A stretch of DNA of 15,723 bases from an uncultured bacterium (GCA_905215555.1 CAJMQU010000072.1:1-15723), one strand, 5' to 3'. Positions 1 to 7,974 are shown, counted from the first letter of the stretch. Made by a program: numbers and translations. Notes: generated by a model not told the origin, from the letters alone.

Positions 1-50
1 GACATTCAGAACCACAATCTGACGCTCTAACCAACTGAACTACAGTCACC
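1..50 (-). tRNA. tRNA-His (anticodon GTG), 3' part cut off by window edge
   Basis: Read on the minus strand from position 50, the sequence begins GGTGACTG followed by the universal TA (tRNA positions 8-9). The D arm has stems GTTC/GAGC with GG in the loop. The five-pair anticodon stem TCAGA/TCTGA encloses a seven-base loop with GTG as anticodon, which reads histidine codons. Counting back from T8-A9, the acceptor strand has one extra 5' G, consistent with the G-1 identity element specific to tRNA-His. The T arm and the 3' acceptor strand lie outside the window, so the gene is complete only through the variable region. A strong promoter match sits just upstream. Confidence 0.93.
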
Positions 51-78
51 ATGTTTGCGTCATTTCTCAAACGCGGTG

Positions 79-109
79 CAAAGATAGATATTATCTTTGA
101 TATTACAAA
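79..109 (-). promoter_or_regulatory. Promoter of tRNA-His (Bacteroides -33/-7 type)
   Basis: On the minus strand TTTG (109-106) is followed after 19 bases by TATCTTTG (86-79), an exact fit to the Bacteroides TTTG / TAnnTTTG pattern. Transcription would start near 72-75, giving a leader of roughly 25 bases before the tRNA. The -7 box is one arm of a dyad: CAAAGATA at 79-86 is mirrored by TATCTTTG at 92-99, so a second -7-like box points the other way toward the end of the CapA-family gene. Confidence 0.7.
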
Positions 110-140
110 TATTTAGAGATTTTTTTTGTAAAAACTTGCA

Positions 141-1283
141 TTATTTTTTGTTCTCCTTGATGTCTACATTGTATTGCTGAAGGAGCTTTCGGGAGTTTTT
201 TACGAAGATATTCAGAGGATTACGTGCAATTTTCGGTATCTTAGAAACGGATGTGGAATCGGTCGGATAAAGGACATAATTTTTTTCTTTGGTGAGGGTA
301 GGACGTGCTGTCCATATCAGATCATATCCGCAATGGCTAATACGAACATTTGGAGTGGAGGAAGGAACTGTATCTTTTTCCAGCTTTAATGTGAAGATAA
401 GACCACCATCAGTATTTACCTTGCTCATATTGGATATGAAATTCCCTAAAGAATAAACTACGGCATGTTGCATTCCGGTCAGGGTGTCAGTGTTTAATTC
501 CATTGGCTGTATGACATGGGGATGCGAACCGATGATATGTGTTACCCCTTGTTCCAATAACCAGTCTGCCAGTTGCCGCTGTTCCCGGCTGGGTAGTGAC
601 TGGTATTCATTTCCCCAATGCATACAGGCAATGATGACATCAGGTTGCCATGTCCGGGCGGTATCAATGTCTTGTTGTATGATCTTCTTATCTATGTAGT
701 TTACTATATTGGGAGAGGTGGGCTTGACTCCGTTAGTATCATAGGTATAGTTGAGGAAGGCGATACGAAATCCGTTCTTATCGATAAGTAGAGGATAGCG
801 TTGGGAACGCTCTTCTTTGTTCCGATAGGTACCTGTGTAAGGAATATGTAGGGAATCCAGCATGAGTATAGTGCGCTCCAATCCTTTCTTTCCGCGGTCA
901 AGGCAATGGTTGTTTGCTGTTAATAGAATATCGAAACCTGCATCCCGAATAGCGTATAAGAATTCATCAGGTGCCGAGAATGCAGGGTAGCCTGTATAGG
1001 GTTTTCCACCAAGGGGGACTTCAAGATTTCCAATAGCAATGTCTGCTTTACTGATTTGCTCTTTTACAAGAGAAAAACAAGGAAAATAGTCATAAGTCCC
1101 CTGACTTGTACGGGCTGCTTCAAGTTGGGCTTTATGTTGCATCAGGTCACCGACAAATAATAATGTGACTTTGGTGGAAGGAATTGTATCAGAGACTTCA
1201 GGGGGCATTTGCTCTTGTGCCACACTATTGCATGATGCAAAAAAGAGGAGTAGTGTGAGGGGAAGTATTTTTCTCATAACCAT
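141..1283 (-). CDS. CapA-family (PGA_cap) metallophosphatase-fold lipoprotein
   Basis: A 380-residue protein of the CapA / poly-gamma-glutamate-synthesis family, which has a calcineurin-like metallophosphatase fold. Family motifs in order: FVGDLM (43-48, with D46 and nearby H50), GNLEVPL (85-91), TANNHCLDRG (122-131), MHWGNE (221-226), GSHPHVIQP (252-260) and SLGNFIS (278-284). The conserved Asp, Asn-His, His-Trp-Gly and His-Pro-His residues are all present. The N-terminus (MRK, a hydrophobic stretch, then FASC with Cys18) is a lipoprotein signal, so the mature protein is predicted to be lipid-anchored in the cell envelope. In bacilli CapA acts in poly-gamma-glutamate capsule formation. No capB, capC or capE homologue is nearby, so that role should not be assumed; the substrate is unknown. 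The start may be the first or third codon (ATG GTT ATG). It lies 64 bases after folD on the same strand, beyond a terminator-like hairpin, and I see no good promoter of its own. Confidence 0.88.
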   Translation of the reverse strand: MVMRKILPLTLLLFFASCNSVAQEQMPPEVSDTIPSTKVTLLFVGDLMQHKAQLEAARTSQGTYDYFPCFSLVKEQISKADIAIGNLEVPLGGKPYTGYPAFSAPDEFLYAIRDAGFDILLTANNHCLDRGKKGLERTILMLDSLHIPYTGTYRNKEERSQRYPLLIDKNGFRIAFLNYTYDTNGVKPTSPNIVNYIDKKIIQQDIDTARTWQPDVIIACMHWGNEYQSLPSREQRQLADWLLEQGVTHIIGSHPHVIQPMELNTDTLTGMQHAVVYSLGNFISNMSKVNTDGGLIFTLKLEKDTVPSSTPNVRISHCGYDLIWTARPTLTKEKNYVLYPTDSTSVSKIPKIARNPLNIFVKNSRKLLQQYNVDIKENKK

Positions 1284-1297
1284 TATCGGTTAAAATA

Positions 1298-1342
1298 AAT
1301 ACCGGAAAAAGCCCAATGGATACAATGTCTTCTTCCGGTATT
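1298..1342 (-). terminator. Hairpin terminator after folD
   Basis: Perfect 10-base inverted repeat AATACCGGAA (1298-1307) / TTCCGGTATT (1333-1342) with a 25-base loop, starting 5 bases beyond the folD stop. On the minus strand the 3' arm runs into TATTTATTTTAA, a loosely T-rich tail. The large loop makes it a moderate terminator at best, and read-through would supply the CapA-family gene. Confidence 0.6.
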
Positions 1343-1347
1343 CGGGA

Positions 1348-2229
1348 TTATTGGTAAATAGCTTTCTTACCAGCCAGCAAGGTATTCTTCATTAAAGAAA
1401 CGATAGTCATCGGTCCTACACCACCCGGTACGGGAGTAATGAATGAACATTTAGGAGCTACTTCATCGAACTTAACGTCCCCGGTCAGTTTGAATCCTGA
1501 TTTCTTTGTAATATCCGGCACGCGGGTAGTACCTACATCAATTACTACTGCACCTTCTTTCACCATTTCAGCTTTTACAAAATTGGGTTGTCCCAGTGCG
1601 GCGATGATGATATCGGCTCCCTGGCACTCTTTTACTAGGTCTTTACTACGGCTATGGCATACGGTAACGGTTGCATCTCCCGGATAAGCCTTTTGCATCA
1701 TAAGGGCTGCCATCGGTTTGCCGACTATATTACTACGTCCCAATACTACGCACTTCTTGCCGGAAGTCTCTATCTGATAGCGTTTTAATAACTCAAGAAT
1801 ACCGTTTGGAGTTGCCGATACATAGCAAGGCAGTCCGATGGACATACGTCCCACGTTGATAGGATGAAATCCATCTACGTCTTTGCGATAATCGATGGTT
1901 TCTATCACTTTTTGTTCCGAAATGTGTTTCGGCAATGGAAGTTGTACGATAAACCCGTCTATATCCGCATCTTCGTTCAGTTCGCGCACCTTAGCCAGGA
2001 GCTCTTCTTCCGTTACATCTGCTTCGTAACGAATGAGACTGGATTTGAACCCACAGACTTCACATGCTTTCACTTTAGCAGCAACGTATGTTTCACTACC
2101 ACCATCGTGACCTACAAGAATCGCAGCAAGGTGGGGGCGTTTACCGCCTTTCGCTACAATTTCCGCTACTTCAGCGGCAATCTCTTGTTTTACTTGTTCT
2201 GAGATTGCTTTTCCGTCAATTAATGTCAT
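1348..2229 (-). CDS. folD: Bifunctional methylenetetrahydrofolate dehydrogenase / methenyltetrahydrofolate cyclohydrolase
   Basis: FolD interconverts 5,10-methylene-, 5,10-methenyl- and 10-formyl-tetrahydrofolate in the cytoplasm. It supplies one-carbon units for purines and formyl-Met-tRNA and makes NADPH. At 293 residues it has the usual family length. The catalytic domain carries YVAAKVKACE (48-57), whose Tyr48 and Lys52 match the active-site Tyr/Lys of the family. It also has QLPLPKH (96-102) and KDVDGFHP (116-123). The Rossmann NAD(P)-binding part carries GRSNIVGKP (164-172) and IDVGTTR (230-236), and the C-terminus has the signature TPVPGGVGPMT (265-275). No residue expected for catalysis is missing. 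It has its own promoter candidate upstream, overlapping the ffh terminator, and is followed by a hairpin. Confidence 0.97.
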   Translation of the reverse strand: MTLIDGKAISEQVKQEIAAEVAEIVAKGGKRPHLAAILVGHDGGSETYVAAKVKACEVCGFKSSLIRYEADVTEEELLAKVRELNEDADIDGFIVQLPLPKHISEQKVIETIDYRKDVDGFHPINVGRMSIGLPCYVSATPNGILELLKRYQIETSGKKCVVLGRSNIVGKPMAALMMQKAYPGDATVTVCHSRSKDLVKECQGADIIIAALGQPNFVKAEMVKEGAVVIDVGTTRVPDITKKSGFKLTGDVKFDEVAPKCSFITPVPGGVGPMTIVSLMKNTLLAGKKAIYQ

Positions 2230-2321
2230 ATCACTATTTTTATTTTAGTTATAATTTATCTTGCACTTTTATTTCCACTACTTTCAGTTTTGTCTTGCCT
2301 GTTTGGAGTTTTCATTTCTTG

Positions 2322-2352
2322 CAAATATAGAGCAAATAACCGAATATAGCAA
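2322..2352 (-). promoter_or_regulatory. Promoter candidate of folD
   Basis: On the minus strand TTG (2352-2350, full context GTTG) is separated by 20 bases from TATATTTG (2329-2322), an exact TAnnTTTG -7 box. The leader to the folD ATG would be about 85 bases. The -33 bases lie inside the outer arm of the ffh terminator hairpin. Confidence 0.55.
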
Positions 2353-2397
2353 CAATCCCGCTGACTTCATCTGAAAAATGAAATTAGCGGGATTGTT
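2351..2397 (-). terminator. Hairpin terminator after ffh
   Basis: Perfect 12-base inverted repeat AACAATCCCGCT (2351-2362) / AGCGGGATTGTT (2386-2397). The interior ATGAA / TTCAT bases can extend the stem. It begins 20 bases past the ffh stop on the minus strand. The 3' flank has no uninterrupted T run, so it may depend partly on Rho. Confidence 0.75.
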
Positions 2398-2417
2398 ATG
2401 CTTGCAGTTTATCTTTA

Positions 2418-3737
2418 TTATTTCATCTTCGGCATCATTCTACCCATCTTGCTGCCTGTCACCATCTTCATCATCTTACGAGTCTGATCGAATTGTTTCA
2501 ACAGGCGGTTTACTTCCTGAATATTCGTACCGCTACCCTTGGCAATGCGTTGACGGCGCGAACCGTTTAGAAGGGCAGGGTTGCTGCGTTCTGCCGGAGT
2601 CATGGAGTAGATGATAGCTTCAATGCTTTTAAATGCATTGTCATCGATATCGATGTCTTTGATAGCCTTACCTACACCGGGTATCATAGAAGCCAAGTCT
2701 TTCAAATTACCCATTTTTTTGATTTGGGCAATTTGGCTCAGGAAGTCATTGAAGTCAAACTGGTTCTTGGCAATCTTCTTTTGCAGGCGTTTTGCTTCTT
2801 CTTCATCATATTGTTCCTGTGCACGTTCTACCAATGAAACGATGTCACCCATACCGAGGATACGATCAGACATACGTGAAGGATGGAACTGATCGATAGC
2901 ATCCAATTTTTCACCCGTACCGACAAACTTAATCGGCTTGTTTACTACCGAACGGATAGAAAGAGCAGCACCACCACGGGTGTCACCATCCAATTTTGTC
3001 AGTACCACACCATTGAAGTCGAGACGGTCATTAAACTCTTTTGCTGTATTCACAGCATCCTGACCGGTCATGGAATCTACCACAAAAAGAATCTCATTCG
3101 GATTGATCGCTTTCTTGATGGCAGCGATTTCATTCATCATCTCTTCGTCTACAGCCAAACGTCCGGCAGTATCGACAATAACTACATCATATCCTTTTGC
3201 CTTAGCTTCTTGAATCGCATTTTCTGCAATTTTCACCGGGTTCTTGCTGTCCGGTTCGGAGTACATCGGGACGCCAATCTGTTCAGCCAATACGCGTAAC
3301 TGTTCGATAGCGGCAGGGCGATACACGTCACAAGCCACCAACAGCGGTTTTTTGTTCTTTTTCGTCTTCAGCATCCGTGCCAGTTTACCTGAGAACGTCG
3401 TCTTACCGGAACCTTGCAGACCGGACATCAAAATAACCGCAGGTTTTCCTTCCAAATTGATCTCGGCTGTTTCGCCACCCATCAACTGTGTCAGCTCGTC
3501 GTGCACGATTTTTACCATTAACTGGCTGGGTTTCACGGCTGTCAGTACGTTTTGTCCCAATGCTTTTTCCTTAACGGTATCTGTGAAAGTTTTGGCTACT
3601 TTGTAGTTTACGTCCGCGTCCAACAGTGCTTTACGCACATCTTTCAGGGTTTCCGCAACATTGATTTCGGTGATTTTTCCTTCACCTTTCAGAATTTTAA
3701 ACGACCTTTCTAGTCTTTCGCTTAAATTATCGAACAT
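2418..3737 (-). CDS. ffh: Signal recognition particle GTPase (SRP54)
   Basis: Ffh binds signal sequences of nascent membrane proteins together with 4.5S RNA and delivers ribosomes to FtsY at the inner membrane. The 439-residue chain has the full N-G-M layout: N domain helices at 1-90; G domain with GLQGSGKTT (106-114), DVYRPAA (137-143), DTAGR (189-193) and TKLDGDTRGG (247-256); and a Met-rich M domain from about 325 to the end. The M domain contains GSRRQRIAKGSGT (392-404), the SRP-RNA binding loop, and a tail of clustered Met, Lys and Gly. Nothing is missing. The 4.5S RNA and FtsY are not in this window. The gene lies 96 bases after the pseudokinase gene, with its own -7 box, and ends at a strong hairpin. 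Confidence 0.98.
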   Translation of the reverse strand: MFDNLSERLERSFKILKGEGKITEINVAETLKDVRKALLDADVNYKVAKTFTDTVKEKALGQNVLTAVKPSQLMVKIVHDELTQLMGGETAEINLEGKPAVILMSGLQGSGKTTFSGKLARMLKTKKNKKPLLVACDVYRPAAIEQLRVLAEQIGVPMYSEPDSKNPVKIAENAIQEAKAKGYDVVIVDTAGRLAVDEEMMNEIAAIKKAINPNEILFVVDSMTGQDAVNTAKEFNDRLDFNGVVLTKLDGDTRGGAALSIRSVVNKPIKFVGTGEKLDAIDQFHPSRMSDRILGMGDIVSLVERAQEQYDEEEAKRLQKKIAKNQFDFNDFLSQIAQIKKMGNLKDLASMIPGVGKAIKDIDIDDNAFKSIEAIIYSMTPAERSNPALLNGSRRQRIAKGSGTNIQEVNRLLKQFDQTRKMMKMVTGSKMGRMMPKMK

Positions 3738-3785
3738 GATGATATAATTACTATTTATAAATTACAAATTACTCTTATTGAGGCG

Positions 3786-3793
3786 CAAAAGTA
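3786..3793 (-). promoter_or_regulatory. -7 box upstream of ffh
   Basis: TACTTTTG on the minus strand (3793-3786) matches TAnnTTTG and lies 49 bases before the ffh ATG. No TTTG is visible 19-21 bases upstream, so the -33 half is unsupported. It lies in the 96-base gap after the sensor gene, where I see no terminator hairpin, so some ffh transcription may come from read-through. Confidence 0.4.
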
Positions 3794-3833
3794 CAAAAAA
3801 TCCACGTATTTACCTTCATTTGAGACAAGAATA

Positions 3834-5789
3834 TTATTCAGTCGGGGTAGCGGGATAGGTGAAAAGAATAGTCGGACCCTCTTTGCTATCGGGAATTACC
3901 TGATAAGTACCACCGAAATGTTTCAGCAACAAGCGGTTGACATCATTGCGCAGAGCAGAATCCTGATTGGCATATTTGAGTTCTGCCAACGGGCAGTTTG
4001 TGATTTTAAACCATAATATTTCTTCATTTTTGTCTAAAGTGAACTGGAGGTCACGCTTCTCTTTGAAAGAAGCGAGAGGGCAGGTGAGGATGCTGACGAT
4101 GAGTTGCATAATCCGGTTTGTATCTGTATGGATAATGTACTCGTTAACCTTACTGTGAAAATGCGTGTGTAGGGTGGGGCTTTGCATCTGTGCTATTCCT
4201 ACGGCATCATTACAGAGTTGTACAATATCATAGTCACTCATCTGGAACTTCATCATACCGGCTTCGAGGCGTGACAGGTCGAGGACATTGTTTACCAGAC
4301 GCATCAACTGTTCGGTGTTCTGTTGGATGATATCTGCATATTCCTTTCTGGTTGATTCGTCTATTTCCACTTCATTAGCTATGATTTGCGAGAAACCCAG
4401 TACTCCGTTCAGAGGTACACGGATGGCATGGCTCATATTGGATAAGAAGCGGTTTTTCATTTCATTGGCTTCTTCTGTTTGTCGGGTGGCTTTCTGTGTC
4501 TCTTTTTCAGATATTTTCAGGGCTCTTCTTATTCGGTTGATGCGAAGTATATAGGCGATGCATAGAATAAGAATGATTGAGAGGCTGAGCAGAATTGTAA
4601 TCTGTACGCGACTTCTTAGTTTACCCTGTTCCCACACCAATTGGTTGAGGTGATATATATCTTTAATTTCTTCGAGTTGTTTGGCTGATATGGCAGTAGT
4701 TAATGAGTCTTGCATGCGATTGGATTTTTCGTAAAGTATCAGCGCCTCATTGTATTTACCCATTTCTTGCAGGATATCAGCTTTGCTAGCTAGTAGTTTG
4801 GCATAATCCATCTGGCCGAAATCAATATTCTGCATTTTTATTAGAACAGAATCTTTATGCGAAAGTGCAGCTTGGTACTCTTTTATGTGGCGATAATACT
4901 CCGAACAGGCATCTTGATACATGGCAATGTATGGAAGGTAACTTTGTGGTGTTATATATTTGGAGGCTTTATTTATGTGATACTTTGCAGAGTCACTCTT
5001 ATTTATGTCTGTGTAATAACAGATATGAAATATCTCTGAAAATAACAATAGATTGAAATAGGATTCGTACATATCGGGATCTTGTTTCAATAAATCTTCT
5101 ATCAGCCTTACATTCTGATCCAGATATTTTTTAAGACTTTTGTAATCATTCTGATTGTTGCTATAAATGATGAGTTGCCCCAACACATTTATTTGGATAC
5201 CGGAATGTATGGGAGCGGAAAATAATTCATGAGCTTTTTGCAGCACTTCTCCTTCTTCTTGATTACGGTTAGTTTCGTGGTATGCATTTGCCAGACAAAG
5301 ATAGGCGGCCACGCGTCCATTGGCATTGTTTAGGGTTTCTGCTTTTTCCTGCATTTTCAATGCTTCATTGATTGCAAACTCATACTTTTCTTTGTAAATA
5401 TAAGTATAGATAAATAATTTTTGAGTATTGAAATACATTTGCCAATATTGCATGCGTTCGGCAATGGGCAGCAAGTAAGTCACTAGTTTGCTGATGCTGT
5501 CTACTTCATTTTGGTTATAGTAATACAGCAATTTGTAATAAGTACTGCTGGCTCTATATTTATCACTCTTTTGAAGTTGTGCTTCTTTGAACATTTCTTC
5601 TGCATATTTGATATAATGCGGAGAGTTCTGCTCTGTGAGTACCAGCTTTTCAAGTAATTTTAGTCTGGTAGAGTCGTGAGGAAGTGCTCGCAATTCATTC
5701 AATAAACTGTCTGCAACAGAAGAATGTATAGCTGCGGAAATCAATATACATTGTAGTGCAAAGACAAATATGCATAAGATTTGTCTCAT
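3834..5789 (-). CDS. Periplasmic-TPR histidine kinase paralogue with degenerate ATP-binding domain (likely pseudokinase)
   Basis: A 651-residue membrane sensor. It has an N-terminal signal sequence (1-20), a helical TPR-type sensor region (about 45-380, e.g. the repeat around 330-362), one transmembrane helix (about 394-416), a linker helix, a HisKA dimerisation domain and a C-terminal domain where HATPase_c should be. The phospho-accepting His454 is kept in NMSHAIRVPLNG, but the usual acidic residue after it is Ala455. The ATP-binding boxes are gone. Aligned to its neighbour, the N-box Asn residues become Ser566 and Cys570. The G1 box D-x-G-x-G becomes N598-C-P600-L-A602. The G2 glycines are absent, and about 14 residues spanning the lid are deleted, although the FGG that follows remains (625-627). 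It probably cannot bind ATP or autophosphorylate. Its start overlaps the previous gene's stop by 4 bases (ATGA), implying coupled synthesis. Inference: it could be a regulatory or phospho-accepting partner of the active paralogue. No receiver domain or DNA-binding domain is present. Confidence 0.85.
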   Translation of the reverse strand: MRQILCIFVFALQCILISAAIHSSVADSLLNELRALPHDSTRLKLLEKLVLTEQNSPHYIKYAEEMFKEAQLQKSDKYRASSTYYKLLYYYNQNEVDSISKLVTYLLPIAERMQYWQMYFNTQKLFIYTYIYKEKYEFAINEALKMQEKAETLNNANGRVAAYLCLANAYHETNRNQEEGEVLQKAHELFSAPIHSGIQINVLGQLIIYSNNQNDYKSLKKYLDQNVRLIEDLLKQDPDMYESYFNLLLFSEIFHICYYTDINKSDSAKYHINKASKYITPQSYLPYIAMYQDACSEYYRHIKEYQAALSHKDSVLIKMQNIDFGQMDYAKLLASKADILQEMGKYNEALILYEKSNRMQDSLTTAISAKQLEEIKDIYHLNQLVWEQGKLRSRVQITILLSLSIILILCIAYILRINRIRRALKISEKETQKATRQTEEANEMKNRFLSNMSHAIRVPLNGVLGFSQIIANEVEIDESTRKEYADIIQQNTEQLMRLVNNVLDLSRLEAGMMKFQMSDYDIVQLCNDAVGIAQMQSPTLHTHFHSKVNEYIIHTDTNRIMQLIVSILTCPLASFKEKRDLQFTLDKNEEILWFKITNCPLAELKYANQDSALRNDVNRLLLKHFGGTYQVIPDSKEGPTILFTYPATPTE

Positions 5790-7633
5790 ACTGTTTCCTC
5801 CTTTCCGTTGACCGAATGAATGGGATGGGTGAACTGGAAACGGGAACCATCCTTGTATTCGGGATCAATCCATATTTCCCCGCCGAATCGTTCTACAATT
5901 AATTGGCAGATAGAAAGCCCCAATCCGCTCCCTTGGGCATTCTCATTCAGTTTTTCAAAGCGGTTGAATATCTGTCCCTGCTTTTCCGGAGCTATTCCGC
6001 AGCCTGTGTCGGTTACGGTAAACAGGACGGTCTCTTCCGACTGCTTTTCGAGTGAAAGGATGATGCTCCCCTCTGTAGTGAACTTGGTTGCATTGATAAG
6101 CAGATTGATGAGCAATTGTTGCAGGCGTGCCTCATCTGTATATATTTCCAACTTCTCTAAGGAAGTCTCAAACACTATGGAAGCAGCTGTTTGCTTTATT
6201 TTTTCTACGGTATCCACTACATTGCGGCAGATAAACACAGCGTCATTATTAGTGAAATGGAATTGCATCTTGCCGATTTCCAGGCTGGAAAGGTCTACAA
6301 CGTCATCTATTAGTTTTAATAGTAAATCTGAATTTTGCTGGATAATTTCATTACATTGCTGGCGGGTTGCAGCATCGATGTTGGCATCAGTCAGAATTCC
6401 GGAGAATCCCGACAGGGCATTCAGTGGTGTTCGTATCTCATGGCTCATGTTCGATAGGAAAAGACTTTTGGTGCGGATGGAGTTTTCCGCACTTAGCCGT
6501 GCTTTTTCCTGTTTGAGTTGTGAGTCAGCTAGGCGCTTGTTGATTTTTCGGATATAAAATACTGATATGCCAGATATGGCCAATATGAGTATGCAACCTA
6601 TGATAGAATAAAAGAGCAAGCGATTGCGCTGTCCCTGATTATCCATTTCAAGTCGGTCCACCTGATATATGGTTCGTAAAAGGTTGATTTGGGAGGAGTA
6701 GTTACGGGCGTTGATAGAATCGCGGGCAGCATTGATGGCCTGATATGCCGTGCATGCTTCTTGAGATTTTCCTTGTTTGGCATATAAATATGCCAAAGCA
6801 TTTTTCATCTTTAAATATTTGTTGTAAGTGTTGGCTCCATTGGTATGGCTGGTAAGTTCGTTATATAACTTTATGGCTTGATTGTCATCGCCTGTATTCT
6901 TGGCGTATTCAGCCTGTATATATTTCAATATGGTGCTGTGGAAATAGAATGGATAATGCTCATACCACTCTTCGGCTTTCTGAATATATTTGCGTGCTTT
7001 TTCCATATCATTTGCGTAAAGATAATAATAAGCCTGAAATATATGCTCCATAAAACGGCTGTGGTGGTCATCATTTACCTGTTCCATCCGATCTAGATAA
7101 GCTTGAGCTTCGGGCATCCGCTTTAGTCGGACGAGCGTAGGTGCTAACTGGATTAATACTCTTTCCTGAAGTTTGCCTGAGTCGGAAATTTTATACAGCT
7201 TATTCATTGCAACCTCATATTCTTCGACGGCTTCGTTAGCCATATTGGCATTGAGGTAAGTGTCACCGATTGTATAGTGGGCTATAGCTATTCCGATGTC
7301 ATATTTCATTTGCGTGGCCTGCCGTAGTATATTGTTTGCTTTCTCTAAAGCTTCGTTGATTTGTCCGTTGGCTGCAAGGGCATAAGAAGCCATTTGTTGT
7401 ACGAGAAACATATGTTTATAATCCTTCTTTTTGCGGTACAGCGCTACCAGTTCGTCTTCCCATCGGAGTATATCGTTTAACTTTACTTCCTGGGAATAAC
7501 CCAAGTTATTATCTATTAAATGTTCTACAAGGTGTATACGTTTATCTTCCAAATCCTGGTTTGTAGAGAGGATGTAGGAAGTACCGTAAAATAACATCAG
7601 CAAAAATATTATTATCGTTTTACAGATTTTCAC
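5786..7633 (-). CDS. TPR-containing sensor histidine kinase (catalytically complete)
   Basis: A 615-residue sensor kinase. An N-terminal hydrophobic signal (about 1-23) is followed by a periplasmic TPR-like sensor region (about 60-310) and a transmembrane helix (about 339-361). A charged coiled-coil linker (362-390) leads to HisKA with NMSHEIRTPLN (395-405; phospho-His398). HATPase_c carries the N-box NLLINATKF (510-518), G1 box DTGCGI (542-547), F-box FNRF (556-559) and G2 box GSGLGLS (568-574). All residues needed for ATP binding and autophosphorylation are present. There is no receiver, Hpt or DNA-binding domain, and no response regulator is adjacent, so its partner is unknown. The start is GTG at 7633-7631; the next in-frame Met (codon 13) would remove the signal peptide. 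The gene is first in a two-gene unit with the degenerate paralogue, driven by a promoter just beyond a terminator hairpin. Confidence 0.92.
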   Translation of the reverse strand: MKICKTIIIFLLMLFYGTSYILSTNQDLEDKRIHLVEHLIDNNLGYSQEVKLNDILRWEDELVALYRKKKDYKHMFLVQQMASYALAANGQINEALEKANNILRQATQMKYDIGIAIAHYTIGDTYLNANMANEAVEEYEVAMNKLYKISDSGKLQERVLIQLAPTLVRLKRMPEAQAYLDRMEQVNDDHHSRFMEHIFQAYYYLYANDMEKARKYIQKAEEWYEHYPFYFHSTILKYIQAEYAKNTGDDNQAIKLYNELTSHTNGANTYNKYLKMKNALAYLYAKQGKSQEACTAYQAINAARDSINARNYSSQINLLRTIYQVDRLEMDNQGQRNRLLFYSIIGCILILAISGISVFYIRKINKRLADSQLKQEKARLSAENSIRTKSLFLSNMSHEIRTPLNALSGFSGILTDANIDAATRQQCNEIIQQNSDLLLKLIDDVVDLSSLEIGKMQFHFTNNDAVFICRNVVDTVEKIKQTAASIVFETSLEKLEIYTDEARLQQLLINLLINATKFTTEGSIILSLEKQSEETVLFTVTDTGCGIAPEKQGQIFNRFEKLNENAQGSGLGLSICQLIVERFGGEIWIDPEYKDGSRFQFTHPIHSVNGKEETV

Positions 7634-7668
7634 CTTGTTTATAATGGTCTTTATTTGATTATTTGCTA

Positions 7669-7676
7669 CAAAAGTA
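7669..7676 (-). promoter_or_regulatory. -7 box for the sensor-kinase pair
   Basis: TACTTTTG on the minus strand (7676-7669) fits TAnnTTTG and lies 35 bases before the GTG start. The -33 position falls inside the loop of the adjacent terminator hairpin, where only TTTT is found and not TTTG. The same 8-base -7 sequence precedes ffh. Confidence 0.5.
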
Positions 7677-7678
7677 AC

Positions 7679-7718
7679 TAAAAAGGACGAGATATCCGAA
7701 AATGTCTCGTCCTTTTTA
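7679..7718. terminator. Strong bidirectional hairpin terminator
   Basis: Perfect 14-base inverted repeat TAAAAAGGACGAGA (7679-7692) / TCTCGTCCTTTTTA (7705-7718) with a 12-base loop. A/T runs on both sides give a T tract in either direction. On the minus strand it closes the small locus that ends at 7731 and insulates the kinase promoter, which begins 2 bases beyond it. Confidence 0.88.
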
Positions 7719-7730
7719 CATCTTGATACT

Positions 7731-7974
7731 TTATTTACGGTTGATGATATCCCATGAACGAGGGCCTTCGTGATAAGGAAATTCGGGATTGTGGTTTCTC
7801 CTCCTCTTGTCAGTTTCTATTTTTAAGTTTCGATAATCATCCTTCGTCTGTCGGAACAGGCAGGTCGGTCAGTTCGCAAAGGGCAGGTAGCAGTTTGAGG
7901 GTAAACTGCGTCAGATGGTCACATTGCACAATAAGAAAATTAGGAGATTGCTGTGGCTGTAGGGAAGGCTGCAT
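7731..7974 (-). pseudogene. Small unknown locus: two overlapping frames, possibly one frameshifted gene
   Basis: I do not recognise this family. On the minus strand ATG at 7974 opens a 45-codon frame that ends at TGA (7839-7837). It includes FLIVQCDHLTQFTLKLL and ends ELTDLPVPTDEG. A second frame, +1 relative to it, is open from 7868 to TAA at 7731 and ends in PEFPYHEGPRSWDIINRK. The two overlap by 32 bases. The second has no ATG, and an in-frame TGA lies just above 7868. Both have protein-like composition (Trp, Tyr, Pro, balanced charge), and joined near 7840-7868 they would make one protein of about 80 residues. Flanking signals support a real transcription unit: a -7 box at 8050-8043 and a perfect terminator at 7718-7679. 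Options are a gene broken by a one-base indel, a sequencing or assembly error, two small proteins with a non-ATG second start, or recoding. The tandem Arg codons AGG AGG AGA (7805-7797) mimic a Shine-Dalgarno sequence, but no suitable ATG follows. Confidence 0.45.

Noticed and set aside
5820..6557. Plus-strand 245-codon open frame
   Set aside because: It is antisense to the HisKA/HATPase coding region of the intact kinase, Ser/Arg-rich and without recognisable motifs: a reading-frame shadow.
7794..7808. AGGAGGAG as a Shine-Dalgarno for another small gene
   Set aside because: No ATG follows at a usable distance in a long frame (the next ATG opens only six codons). The bases are explained as Arg codons of the overlapping frame.
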